From: Stenotrophomonas sp. Iso1
Lineage (GTDB): Bacteria > Pseudomonadota > Gammaproteobacteria > Xanthomonadales > Xanthomonadaceae
Reading direction: 5' to 3'
Length of the DNA stretch: 64,000 nucleotides
Assembly (NCBI RefSeq): GCF_027497995.1
Contig: NZ_JAODBT010000003.1
Span: forward strand, 372,001-436,000
Each line of letters starts with the position of its first letter. Position 1 is the first letter of the stretch. The notes under the pieces were generated by a model. That model was given only the letters and a program-made list of their open reading frames with translations. It was not told the DNA's origin and searched no databases. The position numbers and the translations under genes are program-made. This document shows, piece by piece, positions 47,465 through 55,776 of this stretch.

Positions 47465-48637
47465 ATGAAATCCCGCCTTTCTCTGCTTCTCCTCGTCGGC
47501 GTTTTTGCCTCCTCCATCTCCCCGGCATCGGCCAACGAACGTCGCCCGCTACCGCTCATGCAGCACGGTGGCAGCTGGGAATCCGGCCACGTGCAGGGCA
47601 TCGCAGTGGATCGACATGGCGGCTACATCTACTACTCCTTCACCAATCTGCTCGCCAAATACGATTTCAAAGGCACCTTGGTCGGCACGTTGACGGGGTG
47701 GACCGGCCACCTCGGCGACCTGGATTTCAATGCCGCTGACGGCAAGGTCTACGGCTCGCTGGAATACAAGAAGGATGAGGCGTTCTACATCGCGGTGATT
47801 GATGTCGAACGGATTGATCGCGTGGGCATCAGCGCAAAGGATGCGGACATTCTGCGCACGGTCTACCTGCCGGAGGTGGCGGCCGACTACACCGCCGATG
47901 TGAACGGTGATGGCGTCTTCGACGGCGACGATGGCAAGTACCACAACAACGTGACGGCCTCGCCGGACCATCGCTACGGCTGCTCGGGCATCGACGGCGT
48001 TTCGTTTGGCCCGCAGTTCGGCAGTACCGATGGTCCGCCGTTGCTCACCGTTGCCTACGGCATTTATGGCAACACCGCGCGCAGCGACAACGACCATCAG
48101 GTGCTACTGCAGTACGACACCACTGATTGGAATCGCCTCGCCCGGCCGTTGGTCGAAAGCGAACCGCATCGCAGCGGGCCCGATGCGGTGCATGGCAAAT
48201 ACTTCGTGCGCACCGGCAATACCAGCTATGGCGTGCAGAACTTGGCTTACGATGCGGCACAGCAACGCTGGTTCATGGGCGTGTACCAAGGCGAGAAAAC
48301 CAGCTTCCCGAACTATCTGATGTTTGCGGTGGATGCGCATGCAGCGCCGATGCGCGGCGATCTGGTTGGCGTCCACGTGCAGGGTTCCGGTCAGTGGGAA
48401 CAGGGCTCGCTGCTGCCGCTTGCCGATGCTGGGCTGAAGGATGCGAGCACCGGCATTCGCGGCTGGAACCAGAAGGCGGATGTGGGCCTGCAGCCAGTCG
48501 GCGATGGGTTGTTTTACCTCGTCGAAAATTTCAAGAAAGAGGGAAAGCAGAGCGCGACACTGCAGCTCATGCGCTGGACAGGTGATGCGCAGCAGCCGTT
48601 CGTTGCGGCAACGGCGCAGGATCAAGCATCGCGTTGA
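47465..48637 (+). CDS. Secreted protein, beta-propeller-like, unknown function
   Basis: The ATG at 47465 gives 390 residues with a signal peptide (MKSRLSLLLLVGVFASSISP, then ASANE). Repeating beta-rich blocks (HVQGIAVDRHGGYIYYSFTN; LGDLDFNAADGKVYGSLEYK; YGVQNLAYDAAQQRWFMGVY) suggest a propeller. DVNGDGVFDGDDGK is an EF-hand/dockerin-like calcium loop. I do not recognise the family. It lies 200 bp upstream of the TonB receptor in the same direction, so it may be exported partner or substrate-processing enzyme of that transport locus. Confidence 0.83.
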   Translation: MKSRLSLLLLVGVFASSISPASANERRPLPLMQHGGSWESGHVQGIAVDRHGGYIYYSFTNLLAKYDFKGTLVGTLTGWTGHLGDLDFNAADGKVYGSLEYKKDEAFYIAVIDVERIDRVGISAKDADILRTVYLPEVAADYTADVNGDGVFDGDDGKYHNNVTASPDHRYGCSGIDGVSFGPQFGSTDGPPLLTVAYGIYGNTARSDNDHQVLLQYDTTDWNRLARPLVESEPHRSGPDAVHGKYFVRTGNTSYGVQNLAYDAAQQRWFMGVYQGEKTSFPNYLMFAVDAHAAPMRGDLVGVHVQGSGQWEQGSLLPLADAGLKDASTGIRGWNQKADVGLQPVGDGLFYLVENFKKEGKQSATLQLMRWTGDAQQPFVAATAQDQASR

Positions 48638-48838
48638 GCCACATCGCAACAACACGCATGCGTATGTCGATCGAAACGCGACGCGCAAAACAACACCAAA
48701 GCGAAAGCAGCTTCACAAGTCACTGGATGCAGAACCAAAACGTAAAGTTTCTGTAATTGTCCGGACGTATCGTTGCGCCGCTTGCACGGCGGAACCTCAG
48801 CTGTGTGCGGTACACCCACACTCCTCCGGAACAATTCC

Positions 48839-51800
48839 ATGCTTGAACTGAAGAAATCGGCGCTGGTCAGCGCCATCGTTGCTGCGCTCTGCGTTTCACC
48901 CGACGTGTTCGCCCAGGCAACGGACACCGCCACCGTGCAGAACATCGGCAGCGGCAACCTGCGCGGCCGCGTGCTCAATACCGCCACCGGCGACTACGTT
49001 CGCAATGCAGAGGTCCGTGTCGAAGGCAGCCGCAACGTCACCTACACGCAGGAAGGCGGCCACTTCCAGCTCACCGGCATTCCTGCGGGCGAGGTGACGG
49101 TACTGGTGAAATACACCGGCCTGCAGGAATCGCGTTCCACCGTGAGCATCGAGTCCGGCAAGACCGGCACGTTGGATGTCACGCTGAAAGCGCCCTCTTT
49201 CGTGGCCGGAGGCGGTGAAGCCACCGACCTGGACATGATCAAGGTCACCGCATCACGTGACGGCCAGGCCAGCGCGATCATGGAGCGCCGCGCAGCGATG
49301 AACGCCAAGAACGTGGTGGCTGCCGACAACTACGGCGCGCTGACCATGGGCGACGTGGGCGAATTCATGAAATCCATGCCGGGCCTGTCGCTGGATTACA
49401 CCGAAGTAGATGCCACCGCCGTGCGCATCGGCGGCCTGGACCCCAAGTATTCAACCTTCACCACCGATGGCGCGCGCATGGCCACGGCGACGTCGAACAA
49501 CAACTCCGGTCGCCAGAACTCGTTCGAGCAGATGTCGATCACCGGCATTGAGTCAATCGAGCTGAACCACACGCTCACCGCTGCAATGGAAGCCGACGCG
49601 CCAGGCGGCAACATCAACCTACGCAGCAAGTACGCCTTCCAGCGTACCAAGCGTGACCTGGTGTTCCAGCTGGGCGCGGTGGGCACGTCGGACTCCACGT
49701 GGTCAGGCAAGTATTTCCCGGACGACAAAAAGCATTCGACGATCTATCCGTCAGGGCAGTTTGGCTTTGGTGACGTGTTCATGGATGGGCGGTTCGGCGT
49801 GGAATTCAACGCCAGCTACAACGCCAACTATGTGCAGCAGGATCGCATCCAGACCGACTACGCCTACAAGCCCGACGGCAGCGCGATGCCCTACCGGGTG
49901 ATGTGGCGCCCGGGCCCGAAGATGACCAGCCGCACCGCCGCCAACCTGAGTCTGGATTATCAGATCACCGACAATCTGGTCGCGTCGCTGCGCAGTACCT
50001 ACTCCATGTACGACGTGGAGTACTTCAACCAATACACCTACCTGATCTTCGGCACCACATCGAAATCCGAGGCGGCACCGGGCTCCACGCCCAACCACAT
50101 CGTGGTCAACCCCAACGGCACCAATACGCGACTGCACACGCAGTACTCGCACCGCTATGCGGGCACGCCGGCGTACCTCATCGCGCCCAAGCTCGAATAC
50201 AAGGGCGAGAGTTGGGAGGCCGTGCTGCGCGGCAGCTACTCCGGTGCCGAGTTCAACTTCCGCGACACCAGCAAGGGCTTTTTTCAGCGCACCGACAGCT
50301 GGCTGACCGACATCGGCTTCACGCTGGATAGGCCCTCGGAAAGCTCTCACGAATGGAACCTGGCACAGACCAGTGGCCGCCCGTGGAGCGATCCGACCAA
50401 CTTCAATCGTGACGCAGCCATCGGCTACAACGTGCGCACGTCCGAGTCGGATGCGATCAACGACCAATCCGGCGTCAACCTGGATTTGAAAAAACACCTG
50501 ACGTGGCTGGACAACCCGCTCACCCTGATGGGCGGCCTGGGCATGCGCCGCAACGATTGGCGCACCAACGAAGGCTCCTGGCAGCAGTACAAGTACGTCG
50601 GCCCCAATGGCAGCCAGACCGATCCGTCGTCCACCATTCCGTGGACCGAGAACTACGACTTTGAAATCATCGGCACTGGCGCGGGCAACATGAACGAGCA
50701 AGGCTGGCGCGCGGACAGCAACTACGCCACGTACGACCTCTTCAAGGACCACCCGGAGTACTTCCAGCCCGATGTGGTGGGCAACCTCAAGCGCCGGTTG
50801 GACAACAACAAGCGCATCCAGGAAGACGTGGATGCGGCGTATATCGAAGCAGAAACGCGTATCGGCGATGCCCGCTTCGACCTCGGCCTGCGTTACGAAA
50901 AAACAAAGACCGCCGCGCGTATGGCCGACGTGCGCCCGCTCAGTGAAGTCACCGCTGCCGGATTGGACCCGAACACCGTCGAAGGCCTGATGTTCCAGTA
51001 CAACAACGGACGCTATGTCACCCGGCGTGGCGACTACGACGATTTCTTCCTCAGCGGCGGCATGAAATATGACTTCACCGACAAGCTGGTCGGCCAGTTG
51101 TCTTTCAGTGAATCCATCCTGCGCCCGGACTACGGCAACCTCGGCGGCGTGGTGTCGGTGAACGAAGACACCATGATCGTCACCGTGCCCAATGCCCAGC
51201 TCAAGCCCGAGCATTCCACCAAGTACTACGCCAGCCTGCAGTACTACCTGGAGCCGTCGGGCATGCTGGGCCTGTCGTACTACAAACTCGACATGCAGGA
51301 CATGCAGGTCACTGGCGTCAGCGTCGACCCGGAAAGCGTGGGCTTCAATCCCGGTGACTACGAGGGCTACACCTTCCGCAGTGCGCAGAACCTGCCCGGT
51401 ACCAGCACCAACGAAGGCATGGTGCTGGAGTACAACCAGCAGCTCACCTTCCTGCCCGGTGCATTCAAGGGCCTGAGCCTGTACGGCTCATTGACCCACG
51501 TGAACCCGGACGGCCCGCGTCAGAACATTCCCAAGGAAGCGGCCAACTGGGGCATCCGTTACAACTACGGGCGCTTTGATTTCCAGGTCAACGGCAACTA
51601 CCAGTCCAGCCACCGCATCAGTGCACTGAGCAACACGCCGACAACCGCCAACAACGGCATTCTCTACCGCGACTCGCGCGAGCTTTGGAACATCAGTGCC
51701 AGCTACAAGCTCACCGACAACATCGACGTGATGCTGTCCGGCCGCAACATCTTCAACGCACCGGAAGTCATCTATTCCAACATCCCCAGCCGCGTGCAGA

Positions 51801-51853
51801 TGTACACCGTGTACGGCTCGATGTGGAATTTCGGCATCCGCGGTCGCTTCTGA
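48839..51853 (+). CDS. TonB-dependent outer-membrane receptor (Xanthomonas/Caulobacter type)
   Basis: TonB-dependent receptors import large or scarce nutrients across the outer membrane using energy from TonB-ExbBD. The ATG at 48839 gives 1004 residues: signal peptide ending VFAQAT, a carboxypeptidase-regulatory-like repeat (about 25-105, GRVLNTATGDYVRNAEVRVE), a plug domain (EFMKSMPGLSLDYTEVDATAVRIGGLD in two parts) and a 22-strand barrel ending in GIRGRF with terminal Phe. The long plug and barrel fit the TonB-Xanth-Caul subclass that often takes up carbohydrates or peptides. The PhoD-like phosphatase follows 118 bp later, after a hairpin, which may point to a phosphorylated substrate. Confidence 0.93.
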   Translation: MLELKKSALVSAIVAALCVSPDVFAQATDTATVQNIGSGNLRGRVLNTATGDYVRNAEVRVEGSRNVTYTQEGGHFQLTGIPAGEVTVLVKYTGLQESRSTVSIESGKTGTLDVTLKAPSFVAGGGEATDLDMIKVTASRDGQASAIMERRAAMNAKNVVAADNYGALTMGDVGEFMKSMPGLSLDYTEVDATAVRIGGLDPKYSTFTTDGARMATATSNNNSGRQNSFEQMSITGIESIELNHTLTAAMEADAPGGNINLRSKYAFQRTKRDLVFQLGAVGTSDSTWSGKYFPDDKKHSTIYPSGQFGFGDVFMDGRFGVEFNASYNANYVQQDRIQTDYAYKPDGSAMPYRVMWRPGPKMTSRTAANLSLDYQITDNLVASLRSTYSMYDVEYFNQYTYLIFGTTSKSEAAPGSTPNHIVVNPNGTNTRLHTQYSHRYAGTPAYLIAPKLEYKGESWEAVLRGSYSGAEFNFRDTSKGFFQRTDSWLTDIGFTLDRPSESSHEWNLAQTSGRPWSDPTNFNRDAAIGYNVRTSESDAINDQSGVNLDLKKHLTWLDNPLTLMGGLGMRRNDWRTNEGSWQQYKYVGPNGSQTDPSSTIPWTENYDFEIIGTGAGNMNEQGWRADSNYATYDLFKDHPEYFQPDVVGNLKRRLDNNKRIQEDVDAAYIEAETRIGDARFDLGLRYEKTKTAARMADVRPLSEVTAAGLDPNTVEGLMFQYNNGRYVTRRGDYDDFFLSGGMKYDFTDKLVGQLSFSESILRPDYGNLGGVVSVNEDTMIVTVPNAQLKPEHSTKYYASLQYYLEPSGMLGLSYYKLDMQDMQVTGVSVDPESVGFNPGDYEGYTFRSAQNLPGTSTNEGMVLEYNQQLTFLPGAFKGLSLYGSLTHVNPDGPRQNIPKEAANWGIRYNYGRFDFQVNGNYQSSHRISALSNTPTTANNGILYRDSRELWNISASYKLTDNIDVMLSGRNIFNAPEVIYSNIPSRVQMYTVYGSMWNFGIRGRF

Positions 51854-51879
51854 TCCCCGAAACCTTCCGCAATCCGACG

Positions 51880-51905
51880 CCCCTCTCCCGCAAGCGGGAG
51901 AGGGG
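51880..51905 (+). terminator. Hairpin after the TonB receptor gene (dispersed repeat)
   Basis: CCCCTCTCCCGC (51880-51891) and GCGGGAGAGGGG (51894-51905) form a perfect 12-bp inverted repeat followed by TTGGGGTGAGGG. Similar copies lie at 53649-53674 and, degenerate, at 34396-34510. There is no T tract, so it may slow rather than end transcription. Confidence 0.6.
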
Positions 51906-51970
51906 TTGGGGTGAGGGCAGCGCTTCGCCACACACATCCCACGCTCGTTAACGTGTGCCAGGAAACCTCC

Positions 51971-53605
51971 ATGACCACCAACATCGACCGCCGTCGCCTG
52001 ATCATCGGCGCAAGCCTCGGCCTGGGCGCCCTGCTGCTGCCCGTCGGCAAACTGCTTGCCGCCGAGGTACTCAATGCCAAAGGCTTCACCCACAACGTGG
52101 CCAGCGGCGAACCCGGCGCTGATTCCATGCTGTTGTGGACGCGCTACGTTCCCCCCGGCATTGCCGACGAAGTGCATTTGCAGGCAGAAATGGCGCTGGA
52201 TTCCGGGTTCACCCGTATCGTCGGCGGCGCCACGGTCCGCACCGGCACCTACCGCGACTGGACCGCCAAGCTCACCATCACCGGCCTGCAACCGGGCACT
52301 CGCTATTGGTACCGCTTCATCGCCCCTGATGGCAGCCTCTCGCCGGTGGGACGCACGCGCACGTTGCCGGTGGGCGATGTGGCCAGCTTCAAACTCGGCC
52401 TGTTCTCCTGCGCCAACCTGCCCATCGGTTGGTTCAATGCCTACGCACACGCCGCCGAGCGTGAGGACATGGATCTATGGCTGCACGTCGGCGACTACAT
52501 CTACGAGTACGGCATCGCTTCGTACAAACCACAGGACCGGATCGCCGAACGCAACGTCTTGCCCGCACACGATCATGAGATGGTGTCGCTGCTCGACTAC
52601 CGCATGCGTCTGGCCTGTTACCGCGCAGACAACGACCTGCAGAAACTGCACCAGATGGCACCGATGGTGGCGCTATGGGATGACCACGAGATCACCAATG
52701 ACAGCTGGGAAGGCGGCGCACAAAACCATCAACCCGACAAGGAAGGTGACTGGAGCATCCGCAAGGCTGCAGCGGTACAGGCTTACCGCGAATGGATGCC
52801 GGTGTCTGACGAACCGTGGAAGGCCTATCCACTCGGCAGCCTGGCCACGCTGTATCGCACCGAGTCGCGGTTGATCGGCAGAACCCAAACGGCCGATATC
52901 AAGCGTGCATTCGCCGCAGGCACCGATGCGGCGTTGGAGGCCTTCCGTGATGGGCCGTGGCGGGACAGCTCGGCGACGATGCTGGGGCTGGAGCAGGAGA
53001 ATTGGCTGTATCACGCGCTGAAAACCAACGCGCGCAGCAGCCACTGGCAACTGGTAGGCATGGGCACCATCCTGGGCCGTACCGTGATGCCGAAGGAAAC
53101 CGTGGGCTGGCTGCGCCCGGAAGCAAGTGAACGCTCCCGCCAGGCCTTCAAGGACAACGTGCGTGCCGCACGCCTGGGCCTACCGATGTGGATGGACCGC
53201 TGGGATGGCTATCCCGCTGCGCGCTCGCGGCTATTGCATGCCGCGCAGCAGGCAGACGCCAACCTGGTGATGTTGTCCGGGGACAGCCACAACGCCTGGG
53301 CGTACTCGCTATCGGAAGATAGCCAACCGGCCGGTGTGGAATTCGCGGTCCACGCCGTCACGTCCGGCGGCATCGAAGGCAGCATGGCCACGGACCCACG
53401 CAATGTCGCCGCTGCCTTCATGGCAACCAACCAGGAAATCAGCTGGTGCGATACCGCCCAACGTGGCTACGCGATGATCGAGATCACCCCGCACCGTGTT
53501 ACCGGCGAATGGGTATTCATGCAGGACATCAAAACCCGTGGGCTTGCCATTGCAGGGACGCATCGCATGCAGGTTGAGCGTGAACGGAAAGCGTTTGTAG
53601 TTTGA
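51971..53605 (+). CDS. PhoD-like alkaline phosphatase/phosphodiesterase, Tat-exported
   Basis: PhoD enzymes hydrolyse phosphate mono- and diesters using Fe/Ca and are exported folded. The ATG at 51971 gives 544 residues starting with a twin-arginine signal (MTTNIDRRRLIIGASLGLGA). An N-terminal Fn3-like PhoD_N domain (about 35-130, GFTHNVASGEPGADSMLLWT) precedes the metallophosphatase domain: LWLHVGDYIYEYG, LWDDHEITNDSWEGG, and MLSGDSHNAWAYSL carry the metal ligands. Length is normal. It follows the TonB receptor; a hairpin lies before it and another after it. No clear Pho box was found. Confidence 0.92.
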   Translation: MTTNIDRRRLIIGASLGLGALLLPVGKLLAAEVLNAKGFTHNVASGEPGADSMLLWTRYVPPGIADEVHLQAEMALDSGFTRIVGGATVRTGTYRDWTAKLTITGLQPGTRYWYRFIAPDGSLSPVGRTRTLPVGDVASFKLGLFSCANLPIGWFNAYAHAAEREDMDLWLHVGDYIYEYGIASYKPQDRIAERNVLPAHDHEMVSLLDYRMRLACYRADNDLQKLHQMAPMVALWDDHEITNDSWEGGAQNHQPDKEGDWSIRKAAAVQAYREWMPVSDEPWKAYPLGSLATLYRTESRLIGRTQTADIKRAFAAGTDAALEAFRDGPWRDSSATMLGLEQENWLYHALKTNARSSHWQLVGMGTILGRTVMPKETVGWLRPEASERSRQAFKDNVRAARLGLPMWMDRWDGYPAARSRLLHAAQQADANLVMLSGDSHNAWAYSLSEDSQPAGVEFAVHAVTSGGIEGSMATDPRNVAAAFMATNQEISWCDTAQRGYAMIEITPHRVTGEWVFMQDIKTRGLAIAGTHRMQVERERKAFVV

Positions 53606-53648
53606 CGCCCCTGCTTCGCTGCAACATGCCACCACAGCGGCTCCTGAA

Positions 53649-53674
53649 CCCCTCTCCCGCCTGCGGGAAAGGGG
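53649..53674 (+). terminator. Hairpin after the phoD-like gene (same repeat family)
   Basis: CCCCTCTCCCGC (53649-53660) and GCGGGAAAGGGG (53663-53674) pair at 11 of 12 positions. It lies 44 bp past the phosphatase stop and between it and the converging small gene at 53692. Confidence 0.55.
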
Positions 53675-53691
53675 CAACTGCATCAACCACA

Positions 53692-53880
53692 TCAATGATG
53701 CCTGGCGTGTGCTCGCCCAGATCCCGACTTCTTGCCACCGCCATCGCGTTTGTTGACCGTTGCCCAAGCGATGCGCGCCGCATCATTCTTGGAACGCCCT
53801 TGGTCACGCTCGCTATGGGCGATGTGTTCGGCCTGCCGTTTCTGTTTGTCCGTATAAGCACTCTTGTCACCGCGTGTCAT
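53692..53880 (-). CDS. Small stress/plasmid-stabilisation-type protein (62 aa)
   Basis: The sequence (MTRGDKSAYTDKQKRQAEHI; IAWATVNKRDGGGKKSGSG) matches a widespread family of about 60-70-residue basic proteins often annotated as plasmid stabilisation protein, in spite of their chromosomal location; the real role is not established. The ATG at 53880 has GGGAG eight bases upstream. The product is hydrophilic and probably disordered, ending in a His/Arg-rich tail. It sits in a run of small stress-type genes (BON protein, small hydrophilic proteins). Confidence 0.85.
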   Translation of the reverse strand: MTRGDKSAYTDKQKRQAEHIAHSERDQGRSKNDAARIAWATVNKRDGGGKKSGSGRAHARHH

Positions 53881-54138
53881 CTCGACTCTCCCGGGGGAAC
53901 ACGCAAAACACTAAGCGTTCTCGCGTAACAGACGTGTGGAAATTTAGCTCCTCTGCTTCATTCACGTGCTGCGCTTCGTGCATTCCTGACACAGCTTCAT
54001 GCTGCGTTACGCAACTTGAATGGGACGGCTATCCATTTCCAATTTCTAACGTCGTGCCTGCGTCGCCTTAACACCCGGTTTCCTACGGTGGCGACGGGTT
54101 GGCAAACAACCCAAGCATCCGCCGATGGAGGATCAACC

Positions 54139-54513
54139 ATGAAGCACCTACACATTCGGAATCTGTTCTTCGTTGCTGCATTGCTGCCGGCCTGCGCGCC
54201 AGTGGCGTTGGCGAGCACAGGCGATTCACGTGCGCAGGAAAGCGGCTACGAAAAATCGGCTCACAATCAATCCGAGCAACCGGGTAGCGACACTTGGATC
54301 ACCACCAAGGTAAAAGCGGATCTACTCGCCACGAAAGACGTCCCTGGGATGGAGTTGAAAGTAGAAACTGTCAATGGCGTTGTGTCATTGAGCGGCCATG
54401 TTGGCACCCAGGCCGAAGCAGACCGTGCAGTGGCAGTAGCGCGCGGCATTGAAGGCGTGAAGCGCGTGGACAGCTCCGGCATTACGGTGGGCCATAGCAG
54501 CAACGGCCACTGA
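54139..54513 (+). CDS. BON-domain periplasmic protein (OsmY-like)
   Basis: BON domains bind phospholipid surfaces; OsmY-type proteins act in the periplasm under osmotic or envelope stress. The ATG at 54139 follows GGAGG and gives 124 residues: a signal peptide (MKHLHIRNLFFVAALLPACA; ends VALAS), a short polar linker, and one BON domain (about 55-120: TWITTKVKADLLATKDVPGM, then VNGVVSLSGHVGTQAEADRA and GIEGVKRVDSSGITV). It ends in front of a hairpin at 54532-54563. Confidence 0.92.
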   Translation: MKHLHIRNLFFVAALLPACAPVALASTGDSRAQESGYEKSAHNQSEQPGSDTWITTKVKADLLATKDVPGMELKVETVNGVVSLSGHVGTQAEADRAVAVARGIEGVKRVDSSGITVGHSSNGH

Positions 54514-54531
54514 TCGGCGTTGTTCGCCGCC

Positions 54532-54563
54532 CATACCCCTGGCACTCGTGTGTCAGGGGTATG
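54532..54563 (+). terminator. Hairpin A after the BON gene
   Basis: catacccctggcac (54532-54545) and gtgtcaggggtatg (54550-54563) pair at 13 of 14 positions with a 4-base loop. It would terminate the BON transcript, or act as an attenuator for the next gene, because its right arm can instead pair downstream (54556-54592). Confidence 0.65.
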
Positions 54564-54592
54564 CGTACCCAGCCCCAAAAAAGGCATACCCC
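54556..54592 (+). promoter_or_regulatory. Alternative hairpin B covering the start of the 73-aa gene
   Basis: ggggtatgc (54557-54565) can pair with gcatacccc (54584-54592), whose last base lies one base before the ATG at 54594. Pairing would hide the weak ribosome site (AAGG at 54581-54584). It competes with hairpin A for the same ggggtatg strand, a switch-like arrangement. Confidence 0.45.
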
Positions 54593-54593
54593 A

Positions 54594-54815
54594 ATGGATA
54601 CGCTCCACTTATTTCTCGAAGGTCCGGGCCGCGAAACCATTGCGGTCACCACGTTGGACGCGCAGATGGACAGCCACTCGCAGGCTGCAGCCGAGGCAAC
54701 ACGCCGCACCTTGGTCGATGGCGATGGCAACATCGCTGAGCAAACCGATAAAAGCGGTTACCGGTATCAGTTCCGCGAACGCTTTGGCGTCTGGTCGTTG
54801 ATCGTGTCGGATTAG
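54594..54815 (+). CDS. Small hypothetical protein (73 aa)
   Basis: No family recognised. The ATG at 54594 gives MDTLHLFLEGPGRETIAVTT and a C-terminus YRYQFRERFGVWSLIVSD; the pattern of short strands suggests a small beta fold. In-frame upstream sequence belongs to the hairpin region. The ribosome site is weak and lies inside hairpin B (54556-54592), so translation may be controlled. It ends 65 bp before a bidirectional terminator. Confidence 0.65.
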   Translation: MDTLHLFLEGPGRETIAVTTLDAQMDSHSQAAAEATRRTLVDGDGNIAEQTDKSGYRYQFRERFGVWSLIVSD

Positions 54816-54879
54816 CAACGTTGCAGGGAACAGATGACGCGGATGCTGAATCCGCCACCCTGCCAACCGCTCGGACTCA

Positions 54880-54905
54880 AGCAAGGCCCCATTCGGGGCC
54901 TTGCT
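54880..54905. terminator. Bidirectional terminator hairpin
   Basis: agcaaggcccc (54880-54890) and ggggccttgct (54895-54905) form a perfect 11-bp stem with loop attc. It separates the 73-aa gene from the converging 62-aa gene at 54919. The T tract is poor. Confidence 0.65.
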
Positions 54906-54918
54906 GCTGAACAAACAC

Positions 54919-55107
54919 CTAGTGCTTGGGGTTCATCCGGTCCTTCTGCGACGCCTTCCCATCCTGTACGTCTTTCTGATGACTGGGTTCGGTGCGCGAT
55001 GCCTGGCGCGAGGGATTGGCCTTCTGCATATCGTCAACGCCCGGGCGCCCCGGACGGTTCTGGTCCATATTCTGATGCGGGTTCTGATGCCCCTGCTTAC
55101 TGCCCAT
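54919..55107 (-). CDS. Small hydrophilic Gln/Lys/Asn-rich protein (62 aa)
   Basis: No family recognised. The start is strongly supported: GGAGG six bases before the ATG at 55107. The 62-residue product (MGSKQGHQNPHQNMDQNRPG) is highly polar, without hydrophobic core, and probably disordered, like hydrophilin-type desiccation or stress proteins; that role is inferred from composition only. It shares its neighbourhood with other small stress-type genes. Confidence 0.7.
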   Translation of the reverse strand: MGSKQGHQNPHQNMDQNRPGRPGVDDMQKANPSRQASRTEPSHQKDVQDGKASQKDRMNPKH

Positions 55108-55224
55108 GTACAGCCTCCACTTCACGGCTGATTCGCCGCAGGAACAGCGTGCGCGCAGTGCAGTTATCGCCTTGTGGCTTTTTCGTGGTGCTGCTCAACA
55201 CAAACATGACCCAGCACATGCACC

Positions 55225-55707
55225 TTATGCCGCGATCCACGCCCCCATGAACAAGCCCATGCCGAACACCGCATGCGTTGCAACGCTTTGCCACCGCGCC
55301 CGCCACGGCTGAGGTGTGTGTGCAGCGGCAAACCCTGCACCCATGGCCGGCTGCATCACACACCACGGCACGATGACGCTCGCCACGCCGAACACCAATG
55401 CCGGAGCCAGTGTGGGTTGCCGCAGCCAGTGCACGCCTGCAACGCCACACAACATGAAAGCGAAGACAACGCCGAGCGCGTAATGCGCCACCCAGCCGAA
55501 CAGCCGTTCGTGCGCTATCGCCGTGCTTCCCTGAATTGGCCGGTGCCACCAGCGCCCTTGCAACGCGTGTGCGAGCCAACGGCCCACCAGGGCGTAGCCC
55601 AACGTCGGCACGCCCAAACGGCGCAGCACCATCGACCAGATATCCATCACCCCTGTGGCGACGACGCCGACAAACACCACGTGCAAGACCCACTCCCACA
55701 TCGCCAT
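55225..55707 (-). CDS. DUF2938 family membrane protein
   Basis: The 160-residue protein matches the DUF2938 pattern: GVVATGVMDIWSMVLRRLGV near the N-terminus, GRWLAHALQGRWWHRPI, then four hydrophobic segments to the C-terminus (ALGVVFAFMLCGVAG; LAPALVFGVASVIVPWCVMQ; HAVFGMGLFMGAWIA). Function unknown. The ATG at 55707 is chosen; a GTG four codons earlier and an ATG two codons later are alternatives. It is divergent from a MerR regulator, and a MerR-type long-spacer promoter (55744-55774) points at it. Confidence 0.85.
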   Translation of the reverse strand: MAMWEWVLHVVFVGVVATGVMDIWSMVLRRLGVPTLGYALVGRWLAHALQGRWWHRPIQGSTAIAHERLFGWVAHYALGVVFAFMLCGVAGVHWLRQPTLAPALVFGVASVIVPWCVMQPAMGAGFAAAHTPQPWRARWQSVATHAVFGMGLFMGAWIAA

Positions 55708-55743
55708 TGGCCTTTCCACCTCGCTGGAATCCTGTTCTCATCC

Positions 55744-55774
55744 AGTCTGCAAGTTGAAGTCCACTTGAGGTCAA
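55744..55774 (-). promoter_or_regulatory. MerR-type promoter with 19-bp spacer
   Basis: On the minus strand, TTGACC (55769-55774) and CAGACT (55744-55749) are separated by exactly 19 bp. The spacer and -35 carry the dyad CCTCAAGT-GG-ACTTCAAC, close to the SoxR operator CCTCAAGT-TA-ACTTGAGG. This over-long spacer with a central dyad is the hallmark of promoters activated by MerR-family regulators. The product would be the DUF2938 mRNA; the site also overlaps the merR start region. Confidence 0.7.
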
Positions 55775-55776
55775 GC

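Noticed and set aside
48720..48780. Possible Pho box (CTGTAATTGT) upstream of the TonB receptor
   Set aside because: Only one half-site-like match; the second CTGTCAT-type repeat at 11-bp spacing is missing.
49751..51214. A 487-codon minus-strand frame inside the TonB receptor gene
   Set aside because: Antisense shadow of a recognised barrel protein; product has no recognisable fold.
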